Made by a program: the position numbers and the translations under genes. Shown here one piece after another: positions 45,001-52,827 of a stretch of 64,000 nucleotides of DNA. Origin of the DNA: Streptococcus cuniculipharyngis (GTDB lineage: Bacteria; Bacillota; Bacilli; Lactobacillales; Streptococcaceae); NCBI RefSeq assembly GCF_007859195.1, contig NZ_VOHL01000001.1, forward strand, positions 186,001 through 250,000, in the 5' to 3' direction. The notes beneath the pieces are model-generated. The model was not told the origin of the DNA, made no database searches, and was given only the letters and a program-made list of their open reading frames with translations. Position 1 is the stretch's first letter. Each line of letters starts with the position of its first letter.

Positions 45001-46639
45001 AACGGGAGATAAGTACCAGCCTAAGAAACGCTTTAAGAAATTTGTCAACCTGCCTGAACTCATGCGGATTTATAAGGAAACAGCTGATATTCAAACTTCA
45101 GATATGTTGGACTTACCTGTGCCAGAGTCAAGGATTATCCCCGTAGAGAGTGAGTTGACGGATAGTCAGCGTTACTACCTAGAGGAGCTGGTGGCACGGT
45201 CTGAGGACATCAAAAACGGTCTGGTAGAGCCGACTGTGGACAACATGTTAAAGATAACTGGCGAAGCTAGAAAACTAGCCATTGACATGCGATTGATTGC
45301 CCCTGCCTACAAGCTGTCAGACAGTCAAAAACTTCTTCAGGTGGTGGATAATGTGGAGCGGATTTATCGGGAAAATATGGTGACAGAAAGTACCCAGATG
45401 ATATTTTCAGATATTGGGACACCCAAGAAAGATGGAACTGTTTTTGACATCTATAACGAATTGAAGAACCTCTTGGTCGAGCGTGGGATTTCAGCCAACC
45501 AGATTGCCTTTGTCCATGATGCCAATACTGACGACAAGAAGAATAGTCTATCTCGTCAGGTCAATAGTGGTGAGGTGCGGATTCTCATGGCCTCAACGGA
45601 AAAAGGGGGAACAGGTCTCAACGTTCAAGCCAAGATGAAAGCTGTCCATCATTTAGACGTGCCTTGGCGACCAAGTGATATTGTCCAGCGAAATGGTCGG
45701 CTGATTCGTCAGGGAAACCAGCACCAAGAAGTAGATATTTATCACTACATTACTAAAGGGAGTTTTGACAACTACCTCTGGCAGACCCAAGAGAATAAGC
45801 TCAAGTACATCACGCAAATTATGACCTCTAAAGAGCCTGTTCGGGCGGCAGAAGACATTGATGAGCAGACCATGACCGCCTCTGATTTCAAGGCTTTGGC
45901 TACGGGCAATCCCTTTCTTAAACTCAAGATGGAGCTAGAAAATGAGTTGGGGCTTTTGGACAATGAACGGCGTGCCTTTGAGCGAACTAAAGACGATTAC
46001 CGTCAAACCATACGGGTGGCGGAGCGAGATTTGCCGGTTATGGAGAAACGCCTTAGTCTTTATGACCAGGACATTGAGCGGTCAAAAAATAGTAAAGGCA
46101 AGGATTTTGTCATGTCCTTTGGTAGCCAAACCTACACCGAAAAAGGCGAGGCAGGGGAGTACCTACACCAACTGATTCGTCAGAACCGCTCAGAAACCAA
46201 GGAACTCCGGACGCTTGCCCACTACCGAGGCTTTGCCTTGAAGGTGACAACCAGAAGCATGACTGAACCTGTTCCTGAACTGGTCACCTTAAGGGTCGTC
46301 GGAGATAATCAGTATTCGGTTAGTCTGGATTTGAAATCCCCTATTGGTATCCTCCAGCGGATTAACAATGTGATTGACGACATTGAAAAGGACAAAGAAA
46401 CAACCGAGGCTTTGGCCAAGACCATGAGGGATAAGGCAGCCGTTGCCAAGGAACAGATTGAGAGGGTCTTTAGTAAGGAAGAACATTATCAAAACCTTAA
46501 AGCCCAATACGATGTTCTTTCACCCCTGATTGAAGCAGGGGAGCCTATAGAGGTCATTGAAGAAGCCCTAGCTCCCTTTCTTAATCCGCCCAATCAGCAA
46601 GAAATCGTCCTTGACGACCAACTTTCTTTGGACATTTAG
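42089..46639 (+). CDS. Fragment 3 of the SNF2/methyltransferase protein (catalytic NIPF motif and helicase)
   Basis: The frame is open from 42047 and could start at GTG 42089 (weak AAGG upstream). It begins with the methyltransferase catalytic motif VISNIPFGNF. The helicase follows: LRPHQKNAIQRIV, LLAHEVGSGKTLTMLGAG (Walker A), CLFVDEAHHFKN (DEAH), FATGTPVSNSISELYTMM, LMASTEKGGTGLNVQAK and QRNGRLIRQGNQH (motif VI). A coiled C-terminal third ends the protein. The helicase half is undamaged and might act alone if translated. Confidence 0.7.
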   Translation: MPFQADSFDLVISNIPFGNFRIADNRYDKPYMIHDYFIKKSLDLVHDAGQVAVISSTGTMDKQVDNVLQDIKATTQFSGGVRLPDSAFKAIAGTNVTTDILFFQKDLNKRALTDDLAFLGSKRYAKDDRIWLNPYFDGENNSQVLGTYEVKNFNGGTLSLKGSGQDLVLELNEALKQVTLPQVKDNIFIQSQVLMEKNVDKTIPQAIWDSLERYSFGYEGDTIYYRDREGIRVGAKTEEISYYVTEAGDFVAWDAKHSQAAIERFVALNMTDETAVDVYLSKEATKTGRHKGLFKKTVFYEGTLSDKEVARIKGMVNLRNTYQEMIDLQRDYDYDREVFEGLLGDLNNQYDRFVRRHGYLNSNVNRNLFDSDDKYSLLASLEDEYIDPVDKKVKYKKSLAFEKALVRPDRILKAVNTAQDALNASLADGRGVDIAFMMSLYPGKTEGDVIEELGDLVLLDPAYALLGKAVYVSRQDFLSGDILTKLDQVDLLQKEDNNLADWRHYQTLLEAVKPRQIGLADIAYRIGSRWIPTEVYGQFAYTVLLGEERPLDDPSLTEVIEVSPIDGTYTLSKVFTNRPVSAQEYTLGVKGSRYDSGRKVFENLLNSNQPTITQTVKEGDKQKQVTDAERTSLLRSREADMQGLFQDFVLSSPEVQTLIADTYNSLYNRTVSKTYDGSHLVIDGLAQNITLRPHQKNAIQRIVEEKRALLAHEVGSGKTLTMLGAGFKLKELGVVNKPLYVVPSSLTAQFGQEILKFFPTKKVFVTTKKDFVKSRRKQFVSRIITGEYDAIVIGDSQFEKIPMSKAKQEAYILDKLSQMREIYLNSENDYTVKESERAIRSLEERLEELQKLDRDSFIEFENLGIDCLFVDEAHHFKNIRPITGLGNVAGITNITAKKNVDMEMKVRQVQSEHDNRHVIFATGTPVSNSISELYTMMNYVQPDVLERYQVAHFDSWVGAFGQIENSMELSPTGDKYQPKKRFKKFVNLPELMRIYKETADIQTSDMLDLPVPESRIIPVESELTDSQRYYLEELVARSEDIKNGLVEPTVDNMLKITGEARKLAIDMRLIAPAYKLSDSQKLLQVVDNVERIYRENMVTESTQMIFSDIGTPKKDGTVFDIYNELKNLLVERGISANQIAFVHDANTDDKKNSLSRQVNSGEVRILMASTEKGGTGLNVQAKMKAVHHLDVPWRPSDIVQRNGRLIRQGNQHQEVDIYHYITKGSFDNYLWQTQENKLKYITQIMTSKEPVRAAEDIDEQTMTASDFKALATGNPFLKLKMELENELGLLDNERRAFERTKDDYRQTIRVAERDLPVMEKRLSLYDQDIERSKNSKGKDFVMSFGSQTYTEKGEAGEYLHQLIRQNRSETKELRTLAHYRGFALKVTTRSMTEPVPELVTLRVVGDNQYSVSLDLKSPIGILQRINNVIDDIEKDKETTEALAKTMRDKAAVAKEQIERVFSKEEHYQNLKAQYDVLSPLIEAGEPIEVIEEALAPFLNPPNQQEIVLDDQLSLDI

Positions 46640-46649
46640 CAGCAATGAG

Positions 46650-46678
46650 CTGACAAAAGGAATGGAACGCGGTAAACT
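46650..46678 (+). promoter_or_regulatory. Promoter upstream of the 46708 gene
   Basis: CTGACA followed 17 bases later by TAAACT lies between the helicase stop and the next gene, about 30-60 bases upstream of its start. It matches the standard spacing with one or two mismatches per box. Confidence 0.5.
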
Positions 46679-46707
46679 AATGGTAGAAGAAGAAAAGGAG
46701 AACCATC

Positions 46708-47013
46708 ATGACAGACCAATTTGAAAACATGAAACACCAACTAGATAACCTTTTGAGTGAGGGGTTCAGTACATCTGACCAGTACGAGGCTTATCGTGAC
46801 TTGAAAGCCCAATACGAGACAGCCACAGGTGATGTGAGTTTTTCCATCCGTGAGGTCACGGGTCAATTAGAGGTTATCATGACCAATCGTGAGACCTTCT
46901 TCCCAGACCTCGATGAGGGGACACGGGTAGAGTATTGGGACTTGGTTGAACGACTGGAGGAGCTGGACAACACTAAGGCGACGTACTATCGCAGACAGCT
47001 AGGGGAGGCATAA
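46708..47013 (+). CDS. Conserved ICE hypothetical protein, 101 residues
   Basis: This acidic helical protein starts MTDQFENMKHQLDNLLSEGF with AAAAGGAG upstream. It has no recognised domain. Conserved small proteins are found at this spot after the SNF2 gene in Tn5252-like ICEs. It ends one base before the next gene, so they share a transcript. Confidence 0.6.
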   Translation: MTDQFENMKHQLDNLLSEGFSTSDQYEAYRDLKAQYETATGDVSFSIREVTGQLEVIMTNRETFFPDLDEGTRVEYWDLVERLEELDNTKATYYRRQLGEA

Positions 47014-47014
47014 G

Positions 47015-47314
47015 ATGTTTGAAGAGTTAGGGCAAATTATTCTCATTCTCATCGCTATTGGAGGGATTCTTCTCCTACTTTACCGCTTGTTTCTGGCGGC
47101 GACAGGCTTATTGCTCATTGGAGGAGGTCTCTTTCTAGCCTTTATGGAGGTTTATGGTCTTTACCTGTTGTTTACTGAAACAGACCTCTTTGTCAGAGAT
47201 TTTCAGACCAATGGCTGGCTCAGTTTTCCGACCTTTTTTGTCGGGATAAATGTCTTGTTGGCTGGATTATTGGTTAAAAAAATAAGCAAACGATTTACAA
47301 AACGCCTCGCTTAA
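47015..47314 (+). CDS. Small membrane protein, 99 residues
   Basis: This protein has three hydrophobic stretches (LGQIILILIAIGGILLLLYR, LLLIGGGLFLAFMEVYGLYL and FFVGINVLLAGLLVKK) and a basic C-terminus (ISKRFTKRLA), so it is a membrane protein. A GGGGAGG ribosome site overlaps the end of the preceding gene. A terminator follows 10 bases after the stop. A conjugation accessory role is likely from context only. Confidence 0.62.
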   Translation: MFEELGQIILILIAIGGILLLLYRLFLAATGLLLIGGGLFLAFMEVYGLYLLFTETDLFVRDFQTNGWLSFPTFFVGINVLLAGLLVKKISKRFTKRLA

Positions 47315-47324
47315 CCCCACATTT

Positions 47325-47348
47325 GGACACCTTCGGGTGTCCTTTTTT
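47325..47348 (+). terminator. Intrinsic terminator after the small membrane protein
   Basis: GGACACC and GGTGTCC pair around TTCG, with a T6 tail. Confidence 0.88.
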
Positions 47349-47349
47349 C

Positions 47350-47388
47350 TGTGATAAAATCCCCAATCTCCTCATGGTATGCTTGGTC
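47350..47388 (+). promoter_or_regulatory. Promoter with the same motif pair as 34436
   Basis: GTGATAAAAT, then 14 bases, then TGGTATGCTTGG. TGGTATGCT fits an extended -10, about 30 bases upstream of the 47416 start. The spacing equals that of the adhesin promoter. Confidence 0.5.
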
Positions 47389-47415
47389 TATCACTATAGA
47401 AAAGAGGAAAAACAG

Positions 47416-48060
47416 ATGATTGATAAAACCAAGCAGATTGTCCTAGTGAGTGTAGCCAGTCTTGCTTTACTAGCCTTTGTCTCGACTATGGGCTATAGCT
47501 TAGGTAAGCAAAGTGTGACCAATGAGACCAGGGCGGCTATCAAGCAGGAGGCTAAGAAACTACAAGATGAACAGACAAAAAAAGAGAAAGCCAGTCAGCT
47601 ATCTCAAGAGAGCGTTGAGGCGTTTCTCCGTCACTACTTTACCAAGAAACAACTGGGCGAAAATAACAAGCGTATCAAGCCTTATTTGACGGATTCAGCC
47701 TACCGTGAAGAATTGACTCGCCAAGAAGATACCCTCCAGCAGGTCTACAAGGACTATATCTTGGATTATCAGTATCAGGAGGCCGATATTTACCTCAATC
47801 ATGCTTCAAATGAGGTCTTAGCCGAGGTGTCTTATACAGTGACCTACGTTCCAGACTTGGAACAAAAAGACAAGGCTCAGACCAATCAAGTGGAGAAACG
47901 CCTCTTACGCTTGACCTACACCAAACTGGGAGATAAGCTCTTGGTCAACCATCTTCAAACCTATTCGACAGATTTATCAGAAGCTCTTACTCAAGCACAA
48001 AAGACGACACCAGAGCCAGAAGCGATTCCTGAATTGCCAGTTTCAACCACAACACCCTAA
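47416..48060 (+). CDS. Membrane-anchored conjugation accessory protein (VirB8/TcpC-like candidate)
   Basis: This protein of 214 residues has a short cytoplasmic start, one membrane helix (IVLVSVASLALLAFVSTMG), a charged coiled stretch, and an extracellular NTF2-like part (FLRHYFTKKQLGENNKRIKP, then VLAEVSYTVTYVPDLEQ). A proline/threonine-rich tail ends it. One helix plus an NTF2-like domain is the architecture of VirB8/TcpC-type channel proteins. That assignment is by architecture only. GAGGAAAAACAG precedes the ATG. Confidence 0.55.
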   Translation: MIDKTKQIVLVSVASLALLAFVSTMGYSLGKQSVTNETRAAIKQEAKKLQDEQTKKEKASQLSQESVEAFLRHYFTKKQLGENNKRIKPYLTDSAYREELTRQEDTLQQVYKDYILDYQYQEADIYLNHASNEVLAEVSYTVTYVPDLEQKDKAQTNQVEKRLLRLTYTKLGDKLLVNHLQTYSTDLSEALTQAQKTTPEPEAIPELPVSTTTP

Positions 48061-48061
48061 G

Positions 48062-48087
48062 TAGAAGGCCAGCCTTCTGCTTATTTT
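48062..48087 (+). terminator. Weak hairpin after the VirB8-like gene
   Basis: AGAAGGC and GCCTTCT form a 7-base-pair stem with CA loop. The T tail is poor (TTATTTT), so it may only attenuate. Confidence 0.4.
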
Positions 48088-48103
48088 CATATAGGAGAAT
48101 GAG

Positions 48104-49195
48104 ATGATTGCATTAGAGATGATTAAGAAGAAGTCCATCGTTGACGTGGCAGGGGCCTTTGGTATCCCATTGAAACGTTTATCCAGCACCCTTTACGAAC
48201 AGGTAGAACACGATTCTTTCAAGATTTTTACCAACACCAATACCTTCAAGTGGTTTTCACGGGATATTCAGGGCGATGTCATTGATTTTGTCCAGCTGAT
48301 AGCAGGGGTTAGCTTCAAGGAAGCCATTCACTTTTTGGACAAGGGAGATTTTCCAGAGCAGGAGGTACAGGTGTTAAAACTGGAACCGTTTCGTTATTAT
48401 CTTCCTGAAAGTAAGGACTTTGGTTCTGCTCGCACCTATCTCAAGACCATCCGTCACTTATCTGATGAGACCATCAACACCTTTGGTCGGCAAGGACTTC
48501 TTGCTCAAGGGGAATGGCAGAGCGACAACCATACCGAGCCTGTGGTTGTGTTTAAGAGTAAGGACCATCATGGGCGATTGGTGGGAGCTAGCCTTCAGGG
48601 GATTAAGGAACACCCAGACCGATATGACCGAGGACGGCTCAAGAAAATCATGAAAGGTACTCACGGTTATGCAGGGATTAGTTTGACTATAGGTAAACCC
48701 AAGCGGCTTGTCTTTGCGGAATCTGTGATTGATTTGATGAGTTATTATGAATGCCATAAGGAAGAGCTATCGGATGTCCGTCTGGTATCGATGGAAGGAT
48801 TAAAGAAAAGTGTTATTGCCTACCATGTGATCCGTCTAGCTTCGGAGGAAAAGGGAGATTTTCGTTTTCTTGATGAGCTGGACAAGGGACGATTAAGTCA
48901 CTATCTGGATGTGATTTTACAGACGACGAAGTACATTCAACATCATGAACAGTTTCTCACGCTAGCTGTCGATAATGATGAAGCAGGGCGAGATTTTATT
49001 GAGAAGTTAAAAGACCAGGGCTTTCCCCTGGAGCAGGATTTACCACCGTTAGACCTTTTAGATGGCAAAACTGATTGGAATGAGGAGTTAATCAGGCGAA
49101 AGCTGGAACCTAGTTTGGACGATTGGCTCTGTCAGTTTTATGAGGAGCGTTCTCAGGCTGTCTATTCTCCTAGAACTCCCACTCTTGACTTGTGA
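48104..49195 (+). CDS. DUF3991/toprim-domain protein (primase-like)
   Basis: This protein of 363 residues has a CHC2-like N-terminus without zinc ligands (FKWFSRDIQGDVIDFVQLIA, GVSFKEAIHFL), as in DUF3991. A toprim domain follows: KRLVFAESVIDLMSYYE (E in strand 1) and LTLAVDNDEAGRDFIEKL (DxD). This layout is found in ICE and plasmid proteins thought to prime replication of the transferred strand. TATAGGAGA precedes the ATG. Primer synthesis is inferred from the fold. Confidence 0.8.
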   Translation: MIALEMIKKKSIVDVAGAFGIPLKRLSSTLYEQVEHDSFKIFTNTNTFKWFSRDIQGDVIDFVQLIAGVSFKEAIHFLDKGDFPEQEVQVLKLEPFRYYLPESKDFGSARTYLKTIRHLSDETINTFGRQGLLAQGEWQSDNHTEPVVVFKSKDHHGRLVGASLQGIKEHPDRYDRGRLKKIMKGTHGYAGISLTIGKPKRLVFAESVIDLMSYYECHKEELSDVRLVSMEGLKKSVIAYHVIRLASEEKGDFRFLDELDKGRLSHYLDVILQTTKYIQHHEQFLTLAVDNDEAGRDFIEKLKDQGFPLEQDLPPLDLLDGKTDWNEELIRRKLEPSLDDWLCQFYEERSQAVYSPRTPTLDL

Positions 49196-49254
49196 TGAAA
49201 AAATCAAGGGACCTTTGATAAGCTAGACCCAGACCCAAAGAAGGAGGAATGCCT

Positions 49255-49497
49255 ATGAGTTTGAGCCAAGTGGCTCGTTTAGAAGAAAAAGTCAGCAAAC
49301 AGGCTGAGAAAGTGGCCAAGGAGGAAGAGCGCCTCAAAATCTATCAGGACCAACTCCAGGAAGCCATGTACGCCACCTTTATCACTTATCAAACGAGCAG
49401 TCAGATACGCTTTGACGAGGCTTTAGAGCGAGCTTTTGGGAAATTGTCTAAGCCCCATGCCCCACAAGAACCTAATGACACAAGGAGAACAGAATGA
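49255..49497 (+). CDS. Conserved ICE coiled-coil protein, 80 residues
   Basis: This protein starts MSLSQVARLEEKVSKQAEKV and has a clear heptad pattern through residue 50. It is unrecognised. ATG 49255 is favoured over ATG 49249 because AAGGAGG ends seven bases before it. It overlaps the next gene by 4 bases. Confidence 0.55.
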   Translation: MSLSQVARLEEKVSKQAEKVAKEEERLKIYQDQLQEAMYATFITYQTSSQIRFDEALERAFGKLSKPHAPQEPNDTRRTE

Positions 49498-49916
49498 CGA
49501 CACAAACAGACTGGACCTATGACGGTTCACTAGACCAAACAACACCCACTACACCAGACCAGGAACGCGCTAAGATTGCGGCACTTTTTGGTAAAGGTGA
49601 CCCAGCACCAAGTCCTACAACAGAAACGATTGATTATCAGGCAGAATTTCAAAAACTAAAGGCTGGTGAATTACAGCAAGCCTCGCAGGAAAATACCGAA
49701 ATGTCACCATCAGTAGTAGCACTTCCCAGCCCTACTTTGGACAAAGACCCAACCACGATTTACAAGGAGCACCTTCAGAAACAGCTCACCAGTCATGAAG
49801 CAGACATGAGCAGCTACCAGTTGGAGCTTGACCGTTTGCAGGGATTGGTCAATGAGAAAGGCAACACCATCAAAACCATCACCGCCATTCTAAAGGCGAT
49901 GGATACACTTGTCTAA
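49494..49916 (+). CDS. Conserved ICE hypothetical protein, 140 residues
   Basis: A soluble, threonine/proline-rich N-terminal half (TWTYDGSLDQTTPTTPDQER) leads to a C-terminal coiled coil (LTSHEADMSSYQLELDRLQG). It starts within the stop of the preceding gene (ATGA overlap) with AAGGAGAACAG upstream. No catalytic motif is seen. It belongs to the small-gene tail of the helicase/toprim block found in related ICEs. Confidence 0.55.
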   Translation: MTTQTDWTYDGSLDQTTPTTPDQERAKIAALFGKGDPAPSPTTETIDYQAEFQKLKAGELQQASQENTEMSPSVVALPSPTLDKDPTTIYKEHLQKQLTSHEADMSSYQLELDRLQGLVNEKGNTIKTITAILKAMDTLV

Positions 49917-49920
49917 GCGA

Positions 49921-49944
49921 ACAGTCCTTATGGGACTGTTTTTT
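49921..49944 (+). terminator. Intrinsic terminator before the 49959 gene
   Basis: ACAGTCC and GGACTGT pair around TTATG or TTAT, followed by T6. The next gene's ribosome site lies just after, so this may attenuate it. Confidence 0.8.
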
Positions 49945-49958
49945 GCGAAAGGAGCACC

Positions 49959-50261
49959 ATGTTAAGAGACCTATTCAAACCTAAAGAGAAGAACGTTTCA
50001 CCATCATCAGATCGTTTCAAGTCTTTGATTCATACCTTATCAGCCATGACGGATACAGAGTTAGACAAGGTTGAAAAGTTAATCAATTTAGTTTTTGACC
50101 AAGAGCAGCAAGAAGCGCCAGCAAGTTATCCTGAACCAACGAGCCTTGTTGTTCAGGAAGAGAGTTTAGATGACCGTATTGAGACTGCCAGAGCAAGGTT
50201 AAAGACAGAAGAGTTGGAAAAACGTATAGAACAGTTTAAGCAGAGTAAGAAAGAGAGCTAG
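49959..50261 (+). CDS. Small ICE protein, 100 residues
   Basis: This charged protein (LRDLFKPKEKNVSPSSDRF at the start and EELEKRIEQFKQSKKES at the end) is predicted helical and unrecognised. GAAAGGAG precedes the ATG. Its stop lies inside a very strong terminator. It marks the end of the plus-strand block before the minus-strand nuclease-like gene. Confidence 0.5.
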   Translation: MLRDLFKPKEKNVSPSSDRFKSLIHTLSAMTDTELDKVEKLINLVFDQEQQEAPASYPEPTSLVVQEESLDDRIETARARLKTEELEKRIEQFKQSKKES

Positions 50262-50289
50262 AAGTTGTGGCTTCTAGCTCTCTTTTAAT
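50250..50289 (+). terminator. Very strong intrinsic terminator overlapping a stop codon
   Basis: AAAGAGAGCTAGAAG and CTTCTAGCTCTCTTT form a perfect 15-base-pair stem with a 6-base loop. The stop codon of the 49959 gene is inside the left arm. Convergent with the minus-strand gene at 50363. Confidence 0.9.
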
Positions 50290-50362
50290 ACAATTATTAG
50301 TCTATTGTCGTCTCTGCTTTAACCATATAAATAGTGATTATGACTATATTTGACATTTTTAT

Positions 50363-52123
50363 TTAATTTGAAGTGAGGAGTTTATAAATAGGGTACTCAG
50401 TAAAAATTTCTTGTTGTTCAACGGAGAATTCGTTTTCGAATAAGTACTTTGCTTGTTCTATATAGCCTAAGATACAATTTGCAGCAAATCGAATCTCTGC
50501 TAATTTGTGGTTCATTAAAGAGTGCAGATAAGTATAATCTTTTTGGATTAAACTATTTAAACGTTTTTTTACTTGTAGTAAATTGAGGATACTGTTTTCA
50601 GATTTATCCATATCTACAATTCTTAGAGCAAATTCTAAGCAGGCCTGTAAGGCCTTCTGGTCGCATTTATAATCAGCATAGTTTATCAGTTTCAATAAAC
50701 CAAGGTCCATATTTTCAACTCTAATTTCATTTGATAAGTATGACACAAGGTAATCATAAATATCAAAATTGTCAACAAGTAGTAACTGTTCTAAATCAAC
50801 TATTTCATATTTTGAAAATTGTTGTTTATCTTCATTGATTAGTGTCATATCATAATCACTAAAGTTATATAATCTATAATTTTGAGCTCCTTCATTTTCT
50901 GGAATTAGAAATAGCAAAACATGTACATTTGCAAATTGAATGACTTGAACAGGATTATAGTCTGTACGGTCTAGAGTTACTAATTGTTCATTTACGATAC
51001 CATCATACAGTAATTCAATTGTCCTAGCATCCTTTTGTGACCAGCCTGTGCTATCAAGATCTGTGGAAATTTTAAGTTTATCTACTAGTTCTTTTAGTCG
51101 AATATTTGCATTTAAAGATTCTTTAAAAAAATCAAAGTCAATTTTAGATATATTTTTATCATCGAAATTTAGTTTATGACCATTTAAAATGATTCCTTTA
51201 TTTTTTTGAAGCTCTAAAATAAACTCTAATCCGTCTAGTCTTTTTGAGAGAATATTTGAAAGTGAGTAATTAAGGGTTAGTGTTACTAATTCAGGTGTTT
51301 TTTGTACTTTTATTGAACAGCCATTATGAAAATCTATAGTAAAGTCATTCTTGGTTTCATAAATAAAAGTTGCTTTATATATGCGCTCTTTTTCTTGAAC
51401 TTGAACTACCATTTCTCTTTCTTCAAATAATTTTAAATCCAAAATGTCGTCTAATAGTGGTTCGGGAATCGGAGCACCATTTGCTTTGTAATAAACATCT
51501 AGTTCACCAGCTTTTGCATACTCAAGAAGATCTAGATGATCTTTTCCAATAAATTTAAACTGAAAATCACCATCTAATTTTTTAGAACTTTCCAATAGGG
51601 TTTCATGGCTTCTCCATTCAATATGAGTAAATCCTTTTTGGTGTTTTCGTTTTTGAATAAAATTTAAAAATACAAAATTTAATTCTTTTTCATTATCAGG
51701 GAGAGGTTTCATAGAAACGGAAATATTTTTTATATCTGGTTTTTTCTTATCGCTAGCCAGCAAAATTTTCTTAATTACTTTAGGTGTCAATGAAGCATAG
51801 GTGACAGTTGGTACATCGCCTTTAAGATACACAACAAAATAAAGTACTCCACCTTCATGTAGATAATGCTCTAGGTTATCTCTTGTTATAGAGTATCCTA
51901 CATTTTTATTGTAATAATCATCTCTACCTTTTACTTGAACTGGTATTCTCTCAACTAAATCAATATTTTGTTTTTGGATATTTTTGTAAAAATAGATATG
52001 ACCATCCCATATAGGTTCTCTATCTCCTTCAGAAATCTCTCTATCAATGTGTTTAGATTTTTTTAAGGCCATTTTTAAATAATCAACAGCATCTTGTTCA
52101 ATTTGTTTAGATGATTTGGTCAT
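50363..52123 (-). CDS. DUF4365-like putative nuclease, candidate defence protein
   Basis: This protein of 586 residues has an N-terminal domain (about residues 1-165) with IWDGHIYFY, RIPVQVKGRDDYY and HYLHEGGVLYFVVYLKG, the D...(Q)xK layout of a PD-(D/E)xK nuclease of the DUF4365 kind. The remaining 420 residues are mostly helical and unrecognised, ending with an alpha-helical repeat-like tail. It is the only minus-strand ICE gene and distinctly AT-rich against flanking genes, so it looks like inserted cargo. DUF4365 domains recur in phage-defence genes. A defence role is inferred. Confidence 0.55.
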   Translation of the reverse strand: MTKSSKQIEQDAVDYLKMALKKSKHIDREISEGDREPIWDGHIYFYKNIQKQNIDLVERIPVQVKGRDDYYNKNVGYSITRDNLEHYLHEGGVLYFVVYLKGDVPTVTYASLTPKVIKKILLASDKKKPDIKNISVSMKPLPDNEKELNFVFLNFIQKRKHQKGFTHIEWRSHETLLESSKKLDGDFQFKFIGKDHLDLLEYAKAGELDVYYKANGAPIPEPLLDDILDLKLFEEREMVVQVQEKERIYKATFIYETKNDFTIDFHNGCSIKVQKTPELVTLTLNYSLSNILSKRLDGLEFILELQKNKGIILNGHKLNFDDKNISKIDFDFFKESLNANIRLKELVDKLKISTDLDSTGWSQKDARTIELLYDGIVNEQLVTLDRTDYNPVQVIQFANVHVLLFLIPENEGAQNYRLYNFSDYDMTLINEDKQQFSKYEIVDLEQLLLVDNFDIYDYLVSYLSNEIRVENMDLGLLKLINYADYKCDQKALQACLEFALRIVDMDKSENSILNLLQVKKRLNSLIQKDYTYLHSLMNHKLAEIRFAANCILGYIEQAKYLFENEFSVEQQEIFTEYPIYKLLTSN

Positions 52124-52199
52124 AATTCATTCCTTGGATGAGTAATTTTTATATTTGTATTATACCATTTCCCGTGATAATTTTTCCAGCTCTGTCTTG

Positions 52200-52440
52200 T
52201 TACACTCTATCTAGGTTTAGAAAATCAACTCTTGATTTTTGATTGGGGGTTTGGGGGCGAAGCCACCATGTTTTCTTATCGTCGGCTGACAAACCTGCAA
52301 GGTTTGGGGTCAGCTGGCGATTAGATTTTGGGTTATTGTGGACACAATAACTGAGCTCGCAAAAGCCGAAAAGCGAAGCGATGAGGCTTTTAGGAAGCAC
52401 CCGTATCCCACACGGTATCGGGGCTGACCCGATAGAGGCA
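52200..52440. other. Probable oriT region
   Basis: This non-coding stretch upstream of two mobC-like genes and the relaxase holds four inverted repeats. They are AAAATCA/TTGATTTT (52221-52239), AAACCT/AGGTTT nested in GCTGAC/GTCAGC (52285-52315), the perfect GTTATTGTG/CACAATAAC (52332-52351), and ATCGGG/CCCGAT (52417-52433). A TGGGGGTTTGGGGGCGAAGCC stretch sits at its left. Inverted-repeat clusters just before mob genes are the usual oriT setting. The nick site is not identified. Confidence 0.6.
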
Positions 52441-52462
52441 AGTAGAGAAGGAGTATAACGAG

Positions 52463-52825
52463 ATGACAGACTACTATCGCATTATCCGTAAGGAAATCAA
52501 TCTGACACCAGAGGAACTGGAGCAGATTCAGGGACTGATGAAACAGGAACACGCTGACCAGTTTTCCCCCTTTGTTCGTCAAAAGCTGATGGATTTAGTC
52601 GAAGGGAGGCAGTCGGTAGCTGACTGGTTTACCCTCTGGCAGTCCCAGAAGATTGAACAAATTAGCCGTGACATCTTACAGGTGACTGTCTTGGCTGAAC
52701 AGACCCAGCAGGTCACGGCAGAGCACTTACGAATTATCCTAACCTGTGTGCAGGAGCTGATGGCAGAAGTCGAGAAGTTTATCCCAATCGGTTCAGATTT
52801 TCGTGACAAGTACATGGGAGGCTAG
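52463..52825 (+). CDS. MobC-like relaxosome accessory protein 1
   Basis: This protein of 120 residues has YRIIRKEINLTPEELEQIQG near the start, like the ribbon-helix-helix start of MobC proteins, then DQFSPFVRQKLMDLVEGRQS. It would bind oriT and help the relaxase nick. It lies directly after the candidate oriT and two bases before a second protein of similar size and layout. GAAGGAGTATAACGAG precedes the ATG. Confidence 0.65.
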   Translation: MTDYYRIIRKEINLTPEELEQIQGLMKQEHADQFSPFVRQKLMDLVEGRQSVADWFTLWQSQKIEQISRDILQVTVLAEQTQQVTAEHLRIILTCVQELMAEVEKFIPIGSDFRDKYMGG

Positions 52826-52827
52826 AC

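Larger units (their letters stand above)
39668..46639 (+). pseudogene. Giant SNF2 helicase/N6-methyltransferase gene, interrupted by two in-frame TAG codons
   Basis: One continuous reading frame of 2323 codons is broken only by TAG at 40865-40867 and TAG at 42044-42046. Sequence across both stops continues sensibly (YLG-stop-YSHATVNQL and GAIAK-stop-LHPSATIFVQG), as if two CAG glutamine codons each became TAG by a C-to-T change. Tn5252-type ICEs normally carry this protein intact. It combines an N6-adenine methyltransferase fold with a DEAH/SNF2 helicase and may protect incoming ICE DNA. The three pieces are listed separately. Confidence 0.75.
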
